Shown: piece by piece, positions 16,846 to 24,178 of the stretch
Position numbering within the stretch: the stretch's first letter is position 1
Layout of the letters: each line of letters opens with the position of its first letter
Source of the DNA: CAYSPT01 sp964432985
GTDB taxonomy: Bacteria; Muiribacteriota; CAYSPT01
Direction of reading: 5' to 3'
DNA: 64,000 nt
Assembly (NCBI GenBank): GCA_964432985.1
Contig: CAYSPT010000005.1
Location: 1-64,000 of the forward strand
Made by a program: the position numbers and the translations under genes
The notes under the pieces: model-generated
What the model was told of the DNA's origin: nothing
The model's database searches: none
The model's input: the letters and a program-made list of their open reading frames with translations, nothing else

Positions 16846-17577
16846 TCATCTGCTTCTCCAGGATACTGGCGCTTTCAATCTATGTCCATCGAATAGAAAC
16901 CCACCACTTGCCTCCAGAATATCACTGGAAAGACGGATTACTTTTTCGATCCTTTTCCTAGTAAAAAGCTCCTCGAAACTATCAAGGAATACTTCTGCAA
17001 ATTGTGGATCGAGACTATGCAATCTTCGAGGGATAGCCTTTCCCTTGGCCGACCAGATATTTCTGCTGCGAAAATAATGATTAGCTAATGTCGAATATAG
17101 CAAAGCAGCGGTGGCATACAGTTCGTGTATGGAACGAAAGTCTTTTAGATCTTCAACGAGATCTGTTATCGAATATCTGGAATTCGCAATATCTTGCTCA
17201 TTCCATTCCGGAGGTCCTTCATGTAAGACTGTCCTGGCGAGACGCTTCAATCTGTCTGAAAATTCACTGCTTTGGGGAATTTCAATGCCTTCGTCAACCA
17301 TTGATGGTAAGGCTGGAAATCCAGATGGACGATCGACTTCCCTGAAAAAATACTCCAAGGTCTGCGGATCATGCACAAAAGCCTCTATGGGCCATTTATT
17401 GAAATAATATGAATCTCTATAAGCGGAAGAAAGCCGACCAAAAACAACGACTAAATCGAGATCCGATGTTGAAGTTCCTTCCCCCCGTATCATTGAACCG
17501 GCAAGGAAGATAACCCTGGCTTGCGGATATTTCTTTCTATAGATTTCGTATGTTACTCAAATGAGTTGTTTTATCAT
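16846..17577 (-). pseudogene. Nucleotidyltransferase-domain cassette gene with an early in-frame TGA
   Basis: The nucleotidyltransferase signature is GSMIRGEGTSTSDLDLVVVF (GS plus DxD). A roughly 170-residue mostly helical tail follows, as in small MNT-type domains. The full frame would start at the ATG at 17577, which has GGAG six bases upstream. Codon 7 is TGA (17557-17559), after which VTYEIYRKKYPQARVIFLAG completes the fold. The next ATG, at 17493, would lose the first strand and the Gly-Ser of the active site. Either the gene is dead or the stop is recoded. The substrate is unknown. Confidence 0.65.
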
Positions 17578-17643
17578 AGTATCTCCGTTACGTTGTGCGG
17601 TCATAAAATAACCGGCAAGCTGTCATTCCTGTTTTATTCACAG

Positions 17644-17707
17644 ATATAACGTCCTGCGCTTAACCGGTAAACCCGCAGGGTTTGTCGGTGTTCAAGCGCT
17701 TGTTATG
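17644..17707 (-). other. attC site C
   Basis: A complete attC-like site of about 63 bases. On the minus strand, outer ATAAC and GTTATA enclose GCGCTTGAAC and GTTAAGCGC, which pair with one unpaired G. The apical hairpin is AAACCC-TGC-GGGTTT. It begins 26 bases after the stop of the methyltransferase gene at 17733. Confidence 0.82.
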
Positions 17708-17732
17708 GGTAAAATTGTAATACTAATTCAAC

Positions 17733-18527
17733 TTATTTCTTAACCCAAAATATTGCTCTTCCACAACCTGGATAATATTGATCGCCATTTACGTTGCTAT
17801 ACATTCCGAGAATTTTGAATCCATTCTTGATTAGCCACTCTTTTATTTCATTGGCGCTGCATGGATGGGTTTGAACTTCGTGAACAGTATTTTCTGTATG
17901 TCCATCCAAATAGTATGCTGTGACAATTCTTTGTGCTTTCCAAATTCGCTTTTTTCTATCTGTCCATAATGTTTCCACGCTTGTCGTCAACCTTGTTCCA
18001 TCAGCACAAACTCCTGTTGGCCAGAGATTCTCTTTCACCCCTCGCTCCTGCCAGGATTTTGGTAATTCACCTTCCATATTATCGTTCTCAATATAAAGGT
18101 GTCCGCCGGGTGAAAGCGCATCGGCAGCTTGCTGTATGCATTTTTCTTGCTCCTCAGGTAAGCCAAGTTCATAAAAACAGTTTCCGCCAAGAATTACGAG
18201 ATCGAAGTTTTGGGGCCATTTAGTTGTTAGCACGTCCTCTTCAAGAAGAGTTATATTTGCTTGTATGTCTTCGTCGAGGTTTTCGATCTTCATTTTTGCG
18301 CGAGCGAGCATTGCCTTTGATTGATCGATTCCAACCAGAGAATGACCATCTTTGGCAAGGGGGACAAGAATCCGACCAGTACCGCAAAAGGGTTCAAGTA
18401 TTCTAATGTCAGAGTTACTGGAAAGTAACTTTTTGATAAATAAAAAGTCGTGTATTGATGTTTCTTCACGATCATAGAATTCTGCCACATGTAGGTTCAC
18501 ATCATATTTGTTGATATTGATACTCAT
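17733..18527 (-). CDS. SAM-dependent methyltransferase (cassette gene)
   Basis: A complete 264-residue class I methyltransferase. Motif I is ILEPFCGTGRILVPLAKDG, motif II VGIDQSKAMLARAK, and motif IV NFDLVILGGNCFYEL. The C-terminal part (IVTAYYLDGHTENTVHEVQ and an acceptor-type region) resembles small-molecule methyltransferases. The ATG at 18527 follows GAGAGTCC. It is the best-preserved cassette gene. Low GC content relative to the flanking housekeeping genes is visible by eye and fits acquisition by transfer. The substrate is unknown. Confidence 0.82.
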   Translation of the reverse strand: MSININKYDVNLHVAEFYDREETSIHDFLFIKKLLSSNSDIRILEPFCGTGRILVPLAKDGHSLVGIDQSKAMLARAKMKIENLDEDIQANITLLEEDVLTTKWPQNFDLVILGGNCFYELGLPEEQEKCIQQAADALSPGGHLYIENDNMEGELPKSWQERGVKENLWPTGVCADGTRLTTSVETLWTDRKKRIWKAQRIVTAYYLDGHTENTVHEVQTHPCSANEIKEWLIKNGFKILGMYSNVNGDQYYPGCGRAIFWVKK

Positions 18528-18568
18528 TGAGGACTCTCTTTTCTATTCAATAAGTCGTATATCAATCC

Positions 18569-18633
18569 CCATAACGTCCTGCGCTTAACCGGAAAATCCG
18601 TAGGGTTTGTCCGTGTTCAAACGCTTGTTATAC
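18569..18633 (-). other. attC site D
   Basis: A complete attC-like site nearly identical to site C in its 3' half (GGTTAAGCGCAGGACGTTAT). On the minus strand the 5' half is TATAACAAGCGTTTGAACAC. The TAA stop of the upstream FkbM gene (18628-18630) lies within the site, as is common in cassettes. Confidence 0.82.
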
Positions 18634-19308
18634 TAGCTTTTTATAAACAACCTCAAAATAGCTTCCACCCTCTGTTCGGCTAGCAACTTTGTTACGTGAA
18701 ATTTCCTTGTATCCGTTTTCTACCATAAAATCGCTGATATCCGAAAGTTGGCAGCAGCCTTCATATGATTCGAAGTCAGCCACCTCAGTCTTGATGTACT
18801 TAAAATGACTTAAGATAGGAAGGCTTCCTTGCAGAACAAGTAGCTCAGATCCTTGCGTGTCTAGAATCAGTGCTTGGTAGTTGTTAGGGGAAATCTGCTC
18901 TCTCTTGAATAAAGAAGCCAAAGTTATGCTGTTAAGATATATGGTTGTAGTGTAGTCCACGCTAGGCCAGATATCCCTGTGCTGTTTAAGGTCATATATG
19001 GATGAGGATTCTCCATTATTGTTTGCAATGTGAAACTTATATTTCTTATCGTCAACATCGGTAACGAGTGCTTGAAAGGCTTGTTGTTTCTTTAAGCCTC
19101 TAATGTTGTCGTTTAGTTTAGCAAATACTTCAGGAATCGGCTCTACCCAGATCACACTCAAGCCATGACTACAGTAGAGCTTCCTTTCTTGCCCAGTATT
19201 TGCTCCGATATGGACAACGCCGGAAATATCATTTAAGAATTCGTCTTTGGGAGGGATCAGGGCTTTCTTAAGTGAGTAGAGAAAATCTTTAATTTTAGTA
19301 GTTATCAT
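18628..19308 (-). CDS. FkbM-family methyltransferase (cassette gene)
   Basis: 226 residues. The FkbM plan is visible: GVVHIGANTGQERKLYCSHG (SAM loop), VIWVEPIPEVFAKL (acidic residue of motif II), and LILDTQGSELLVLQGS (the conserved DTQGxE segment). Family members O-methylate sugars or polyketides. ATG at 19308 is preferred because GGAG lies nine bases upstream; a GTG five codons earlier overlaps that ribosome site. The gene seems intact and ends inside attC site D. Confidence 0.85.
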   Translation of the reverse strand: MITTKIKDFLYSLKKALIPPKDEFLNDISGVVHIGANTGQERKLYCSHGLSVIWVEPIPEVFAKLNDNIRGLKKQQAFQALVTDVDDKKYKFHIANNNGESSSIYDLKQHRDIWPSVDYTTTIYLNSITLASLFKREQISPNNYQALILDTQGSELLVLQGSLPILSHFKYIKTEVADFESYEGCCQLSDISDFMVENGYKEISRNKVASRTEGGSYFEVVYKKLV

Positions 19309-19338
19309 TATTAAATACTCCACTTTAGTTTATTTTAA

Positions 19339-19400
19339 GTATAACGGTCCTGGGATAACCGGCACGTGTAGCGCGTCTGTGTTCATCCCATATGTTATAT
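19339..19400 (-). other. attC site E
   Basis: A complete attC-like site with different arms. On the minus strand, GGGATGAAC pairs with GTTATCCC leaving one G out, between outer ATATAAC and GTTATA. The centre contains a CACGTG. The AGGAC segment before the final GTTAT is shared with sites C and D. Confidence 0.78.
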
Positions 19401-19943
19401 ATCTAAATTTCCATAGCTTTCAAGGGTGTCGATGTTTGCTGTTGGTTCAGATGTCTTGACAATAAGACTGCGGAATTCACTTGCGAGTTCTTTCATCTCA
19501 TCCTGTGCCGCTCTGGCATGTAGGGAAAAGGCTATCTCCGCAAACTTACTTCTGAGAATTCCCTGGACGACCTTTCCTACCAGCATCTCTGGCAGCCAGT
19601 AGAATAAGTTGAATACGAATGGCTGGCGCTTGGTGTATCCAAGAGCCTTCAAAACTCTACCGCCTTCCTCGGCAGCACGTACGAGTATCCTAATCGTTTC
19701 TTTGTCGCTACCAAGAGCATAGTTATCACAGTCGTACTTGTAGAGGGCGTTCACCAGTGGGCTGACCAAGGCAACATGGTACTTCAACCATCCATCAATA
19801 TCTCCGGTTAGATCAACAGGAATGCCGCTTGTTTCGAAAAGGGATTTAAATTCCCGGGTTCTTTCCTTTGTCTTACCGTCAATTTCTCCAATGGTGATGG
19901 GACTCTGCTTCCCACCTGGTTTCTCTTCAAATTGCTCTCGCGT
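19395..19943 (-). pseudogene. Ketopantoate reductase-like fragment, N-terminus missing
   Basis: The open frame of 183 codons encodes only the C-terminal helical domain of an ApbA/PanE-type 2-dehydropantoate reductase. ITIGEIDGKTKERT, then DIDGWLKYHVALVSPLVNAL (containing the family's catalytic-Lys region) and the helical tail are visible. The N-terminal NADPH-binding Rossmann half is absent and the frame opens directly after a TGA at 19944-19946. A TTG at 19787 could start a shorter product, but it would not be an active reductase. It is the first cassette of the array and is truncated at its outer edge. Its stop lies in attC site E. Confidence 0.65.
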
Positions 19944-20115
19944 TCAATAGATGGTGGTTCATACCGTTTTGCAGTACTTTTGCAGTAGTGAAAAGGAAAT
20001 GAAAGGAGGCGGCCTGGCTGGGTAGAGTCCAAAAGCCCCATAAAATAAGGTTTTTGAGGGCCATCTGCGGACTAAGTTAGAAAATTTAGCGGGAGATGTC
20101 AGAGAAAATGGCCTG

Positions 20116-22371
20116 CTATGAAAACCATCGCCTGAACCAGGACCGAAGTCCAAGCTTTTTCTTGACCATCACAACAGTATTGGTACAACGCCGGGCAATT
20201 ATTTCAGGAACCGAGCCAAACAAAAGTCGCTGAAACAGACTCTCCCCTGTTGCACCGATGATAACCAGATCGTGCTTTTTTGATTCTTTAACAATGCTTT
20301 TCAACAGGTTATTGCTCTTTGTTATCTTGATAGCACAATTGACATCCTGCAGTTGCTCGGAAATCGATTCCGTCACTTTCCTCGCCTCGGATTCGGATCG
20401 TCCTTTTTGCAGTACATGATAAATAGTAACGTCGGTATTATTATCTTTCGCAATAAAATTCAACATTTCTATTGCCAGTTGATTATGAGGGCTTTTGCCT
20501 CTGATCGGAAAGAGAATTCGTTTAATCTCTTTGTTGGGATCCTTTTTATCGGCTTTTATCACCATAATGTCACAAGGTGCCTGCTCTATTACAGGATCCA
20601 ACGTGCTGCCCATTGCATGCTGTTCCCAGCGGGTGTAACCGCGCCAACCGAGAACGAGAAGATCTGTCTTTCTTTCCTTGACGGAAGCTATGATTCCTCG
20701 AGCTATGTTATGCCCGAACCTTATTACACTTTGTATCGGTAATCGGCTCTGTGCCAACTGAGAGGTTGTGGTTATTAAATCCTTTGCTTCATTAACAAAT
20801 CTATCGGCTGCTCGAAGTGGTGTTTGGTAAGGGACTGTTACTATGCTTGTCAGAATAATCTCTGCTTCCCTGGCACTGGCGACGAAATTGGCATATTTCA
20901 CCAGCAGGGACGCGGTTTGGGGATTGGCTACCGGAACCATGATTTGATAGCCTTTGGATGCAACGCCCGCTTGCGCGTATGGGAGTATTTCACGTTCTTC
21001 CCGTTTCTTTGCATTAGATTTTGAATACGCAAAGTAGAGCACAACGCCGATCCCTATCCAGACCCCGGCGATGGTGTAAGCGAGAATGCCCATATCCAAA
21101 AGGAATATGCCGATTACCGATCGACCTAAAAAGGAAAGAATAGGTATCAAAGGGAAACAGGGCATCAGATATCCGTAGCTCAACGTATCGCCCTGTTCTT
21201 TCCTAATTTTTATAAGCGCCAAAGTCACGAGATTGAAGAGGACGATAAAGAAAAGGCTTGCTCCCGCGCATACAACCTCCACCGGGAAAACTGCGGCGAT
21301 GATTATGGTGAGGGCACCTGAAAACACCAAAGCTATATTGGGAGTACGGGTTTTCTTTGAAATATGGGCAAAAAACCCGGGTAAATACCCGTCCCGGCCC
21401 AGGGCAAAAGAGATTCGCGTTGATGAATAGATGGTCGCGTTGAGAGCCGATGTGCTGGCAAAAACAGCGGCCAGGATAACCAATAAACCGCCAAAAGGTA
21501 CCAGCTGGCCGACGGCTTCGGCAAAACCGGTTGCTCCATGACCTTGAAACCATTCGACTATCGATCCGCCGGATGCCTTGACCCCGACAATGGCGGCAAA
21601 CGCAACGAGCAGATAGGTCGTAATGACGATCATGGCAGCATAAAAGATACCCTTGGGAACATTCTTTTTGGCGTCGACGACCTCTTCTGCGGTGTTGGCA
21701 ATAACCTCGTATCCTTCGTATCCGACCAGGCTGAATCCCATGACAACCAGGACCTTGCCCCAGCCATGGGGCAAAAAGGGATCGAAGTTGGCCATCCTGT
21801 CGGGATTCGTGATCGCGACAATTATGCCAACCACCCCTATTACACCGAGCACGATAGTCTGCCCGATGGCCATCACGGCACCGGCCGTTCCCGTCTCTGA
21901 GGCTCCCCGGTAATTGATATAGATAAAAACCAGCGCTGTCAGGACGGCCAGGCTCTTCTCATAAAGAGGAAGATTAAGGTCGAGCCAGTGAAAAGATTCC
22001 AGTTGGGATAAAAAGTGTATCGTGTATTTGGAGAAAACTATGGCGTAAAGACTACCGGCTACGGAATGAGCGAACCAGTCAATCCAACCGGAAAAAAAAC
22101 CGGTAAAACCGCCGATGCTCTGCTGAACGTAAGAGTACCCCCCCCCTGCTTGGGGAATCGCGGAAGCAAGTTCAGCATACGTCATTACCGATAGAAATGC
22201 CAGGAGTCCATTGAGGGCAAAAGCCATGAGCATTCCGCCGGGTCCCGCAATCCCAATGCCAATGCCCGTGGTGACAAAAACACCGGCACCTATCATCATT
22301 CCCACACCCATCATCGTGATGTGGAACAACGACAGTTCCCGGGACAGTTCAGATTCTACCTGTTTCTTCAT
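20116..22371 (-). CDS. APC-superfamily amino acid permease with two C-terminal UspA domains
   Basis: 751 residues. The first 440 form 12 membrane helices of the APC family (FHITMMGVGMMIGAGVFVTT, then FALNGLLAFLSVMTYAELAS). Two universal-stress domains follow: the first contains DLLVLGWRGYTRWEQHAMGS, the second DLVIIGATGESLFQRLLFGS. Both keep the ATP-binding G-2x-G-9x-G(S) pattern. It probably takes up amino acids or amines under control of ATP or a stress signal bound by the Usp pair. The ATG overlaps the stop of a small upstream gene as ATGA. Confidence 0.9.
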   Translation of the reverse strand: MKKQVESELSRELSLFHITMMGVGMMIGAGVFVTTGIGIGIAGPGGMLMAFALNGLLAFLSVMTYAELASAIPQAGGGYSYVQQSIGGFTGFFSGWIDWFAHSVAGSLYAIVFSKYTIHFLSQLESFHWLDLNLPLYEKSLAVLTALVFIYINYRGASETGTAGAVMAIGQTIVLGVIGVVGIIVAITNPDRMANFDPFLPHGWGKVLVVMGFSLVGYEGYEVIANTAEEVVDAKKNVPKGIFYAAMIVITTYLLVAFAAIVGVKASGGSIVEWFQGHGATGFAEAVGQLVPFGGLLVILAAVFASTSALNATIYSSTRISFALGRDGYLPGFFAHISKKTRTPNIALVFSGALTIIIAAVFPVEVVCAGASLFFIVLFNLVTLALIKIRKEQGDTLSYGYLMPCFPLIPILSFLGRSVIGIFLLDMGILAYTIAGVWIGIGVVLYFAYSKSNAKKREEREILPYAQAGVASKGYQIMVPVANPQTASLLVKYANFVASAREAEIILTSIVTVPYQTPLRAADRFVNEAKDLITTTSQLAQSRLPIQSVIRFGHNIARGIIASVKERKTDLLVLGWRGYTRWEQHAMGSTLDPVIEQAPCDIMVIKADKKDPNKEIKRILFPIRGKSPHNQLAIEMLNFIAKDNNTDVTIYHVLQKGRSESEARKVTESISEQLQDVNCAIKITKSNNLLKSIVKESKKHDLVIIGATGESLFQRLLFGSVPEIIARRCTNTVVMVKKKLGLRSWFRRWFS

Positions 22372-22544
22372 TGTTCTTTGTGTTCTGAACCTCTATTCTT
22401 TAGCCTGGTTAGTATCTCGCTGGAGTGTTTCAAGCCTTCTTTGTCGATGATTTTCACTGTCCTCAGTGATTTCAACAACAAATACCAGGTGAGACCGTAT
22501 GCTCCAAGGATAATGAGAATCCCCGAGAGCTGATTGCCGCTCAT
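22368..22544 (-). CDS. 58-residue single-span membrane protein coupled to the APC permease
   Basis: A short gene with strong signals: AGGAGG eight bases before the ATG at 22544. The stop overlaps the start of the permease as ATGA, so the two are translationally coupled. The protein starts MSGNQLSGILIILGAYGLTW, one hydrophobic helix that continues YLLLKSL. A basic, polar tail follows, with RTVKIIDKEGLKHSSEILTR and KNRGSEHKEQ at the end. It is probably a small accessory subunit of the transporter. I do not recognise a family. Confidence 0.72.
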   Translation of the reverse strand: MSGNQLSGILIILGAYGLTWYLLLKSLRTVKIIDKEGLKHSSEILTRLKNRGSEHKEQ

Positions 22545-22933
22545 TTCATAGCCCTCCTTGTTACAGAATGTCCCTTATGTGACACGCGGACGCTTCAACA
22601 GTTTCATTCTGAAAGAATAGTATCGTATTTTATGCCTGGTCGCAACGCGGGAATTCGAATCATCCAAATTTGAAATAGTTTGCCTCTGGGGAGAGCTGAA
22701 GATGTCAGTAGGTCTCTATACAAGCTTTAGATTCCCTTCCTGAAGACTAATTTAGATATAGTAGGTATTATCGACTGGTTGATGCCTACCTGGCGAAAGC
22801 AAAAGAGATTAATCATATTAGAGTTGGGAATAGCATGGTCAGACAGAGAATGACTGTTCTTTACGAAAAATGTACCGAACATAATACCCTTGATTCAGTT
22901 AAGACATTCTCGCCGCGCGCGGCAAATAAAAAG
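22545..22933. other. Intergenic region without a confident gene
   Basis: The 389 bases contain no supported gene. A plus-strand stretch from about 22760 to 22939 is open in one frame (it includes VDAYLAKAKEINHIRVGNS) but has no ribosome site, and its stop falls in the tRNA gene. It could be a relic. The CCGCGCGCGG just outside the tRNA 3' end is a short palindrome followed by A/T-rich sequence. Confidence 0.5.
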
Positions 22934-23006
22934 AGCCAATGAGCGGACTTGAACCGCTGACCTGCGCATTACGAATGCGCTGCTCTACCAACTGAGCTAC
23001 ATTGGC
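22934..23006 (-). tRNA. tRNA-Thr (anticodon CGT)
   Basis: A 73-base cloverleaf without encoded CCA. The acceptor stem pairs GCCAATG with CATTGGC, with discriminator T. The D-arm is TAGCTCAGTTGGTAGAGCA. The anticodon stem GCGCA/TGCGC encloses TTCGTAA, giving anticodon CGT. The T-arm is AGCGGTTCAAGTCCGCT. It reads ACG threonine codons. Confidence 0.95.
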
Positions 23007-23101
23007 TCATAACAGGGGAAATCCCCGTTTTGCTACCTAAAGCATCTAGCACAGGGGGCACATACCTGTCAAGTTACATTTCCCTGTGGGACGCAGGTGG
23101 A

Positions 23102-23488
23102 TCACTTGCTGGCGAAGTAATTCCCCTTGAACTGCTCGGCCGGGTATTTTTTCTTGTTTGATTCCAGCTTGTTGAGGACGGCCGATCCGATGTCGATATC
23201 CAGGACATTGGCCAGGCTGAAGCAGTAGAGCAGGATATCGGAAATCTCCTCCTGGATGTGCTGGTACTGAGCCGGATCTTCCTTCAGGGCAATAGATTCC
23301 TCCGGTGTGAGCCACTGGAATATCTCCATCAGTTCCGCCGCTTCGATGGCGATTGACATGGAAATGTTTTTCGGGGTGTGGTAGCGTTCCCAGTCCCGGT
23401 GACGGATGAATTCGGCCATGCGGTCTTTTAGGTCCTGAAGTACTATCCTGGTATCGCCGTTGGACTCGGTTTTTGGGCTGGTGCACAT
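23102..23488 (-). CDS. MazG-like nucleotide pyrophosphohydrolase
   Basis: A 128-residue all-helical NTP pyrophosphohydrolase. The metal-binding acidic motif EAAELMEIFQW (ExxE) is followed by EEISDILLYC (ExxD) about 30 residues later. The conserved KYP (KKKYPAEQFKGNYF) lies at the end. Enzymes of this group hydrolyse non-canonical or excess dNTPs to NMP and pyrophosphate. The start at 23488 lacks a clear ribosome site, and it follows the STAS gene by only 12 bases, so coupling is likely. Confidence 0.85.
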   Translation of the reverse strand: MCTSPKTESNGDTRIVLQDLKDRMAEFIRHRDWERYHTPKNISMSIAIEAAELMEIFQWLTPEESIALKEDPAQYQHIQEEISDILLYCFSLANVLDIDIGSAVLNKLESNKKKYPAEQFKGNYFASK

Positions 23489-23500
23489 CGGCTGAAGTGG

Positions 23501-24022
23501 TTACTCCGTTTCCGGTTTCGATTCCAGTCGGAGCCGTTCAACATCTTTCTGCATGAGGTTCCGCACGTCTTCGAACCGTATCTTGTTGATGTCACTGATT
23601 TCCGCCAGAGTATCGTGGGCGTTGAGTATAAGTTCGGCTTTTTCCAGGTTGGTGCAGGGCTTACAGGGAATGTCCTCGATGGTTTTGAAGGCGTCGGTAT
23701 ACGGAACTTTTTTAATGTCAAACACCTGAGAAAGCTGAAGCGTTTCCAGTAGTTTCAGGTTCTTTTCCGACACACCGGTAAGCGTCAGCCTGGTACCGAA
23801 GCGCTGTTCCATATCGAGTCCCATTCTGACCAGCATTCCGATGAAGGTGCTGTACATGTAGGGACAGTTGGCCAGATCGATGCAGAAGCACTGGGCCCCT
23901 TTGTCGATCATACTGCGGTAAAAGTCTTTGAGTGCGGCGCTTTCATCGACCGAACCCTCACCTTTGATCAGGATGAGGATGAGCCCTTCCAAAAACGCGG
24001 CGCTGACTGCCGACTCGGTCAA
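23501..24022 (-). CDS. STAS-domain protein (anti-sigma antagonist-like)
   Basis: About 173 residues. The N-terminal 110 residues form a STAS fold: a predicted beta strand LILILIKGEGSVDES, then CIDLANCPYMYSTFIGMLV, which corresponds to the phosphorylation-site region of SpoIIAA-type antagonists (Ser-Thr). After this comes LTLTGVSEKNLKLLETL. The last 60 residues are helical with a CKPC pair. I prefer the TTG at 24022, with GGAGGAG eight bases upstream, over a TTG ten codons earlier. It probably takes part in a partner-switching pathway; the partner is not nearby. Confidence 0.72.
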   Translation of the reverse strand: MTESAVSAAFLEGLILILIKGEGSVDESAALKDFYRSMIDKGAQCFCIDLANCPYMYSTFIGMLVRMGLDMEQRFGTRLTLTGVSEKNLKLLETLQLSQVFDIKKVPYTDAFKTIEDIPCKPCTNLEKAELILNAHDTLAEISDINKIRFEDVRNLMQKDVERLRLESKPETE

Positions 24023-24141
24023 GCGACCATCTCCTCCACCCCCGGGAATCAACCACCCGGAGCATCGCTCACATGCGCGAATAAGTCATCATAGTAGGCG
24101 TTTCTATGAGTCTATCACAGCGCGTCAACGTTGGTCAACCA

Positions 24142-24170
24142 TTGACTACTCCAATACCGGGTGGTACAAT
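24142..24170 (+). promoter_or_regulatory. argS promoter giving an apparently leaderless mRNA
   Basis: TTGACT (24142-24147) and TACAAT (24165-24170) are exactly 17 bases apart. The expected transcription start, about seven bases after the -10 box, coincides with the ATG at 24179, and no Shine-Dalgarno sequence exists. Confidence 0.65.
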
Positions 24171-24178
24171 GCCCCGCC

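Larger units (their letters stand above)
16262..19943 (-). mobile_element. Integron gene-cassette array without visible integrase (CALIN-like)
   Basis: Five unrelated genes lie on the same strand, and each is followed at its 3' end by an attC-like site: three complete sites and two half sites. The complete sites share the attC plan: an outer ATAAC/GTTAT pair, an inner arm pair with one extrahelical G on one side, and a variable imperfect hairpin. Gene ends run into the sites, as in known cassettes. No tyrosine integrase is visible within the window. At least three cassettes are damaged. The bordering 19944-20115 holds an 11-base tandem repeat (TACTGCAAAAG-like) and no gene. Confidence 0.8.
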
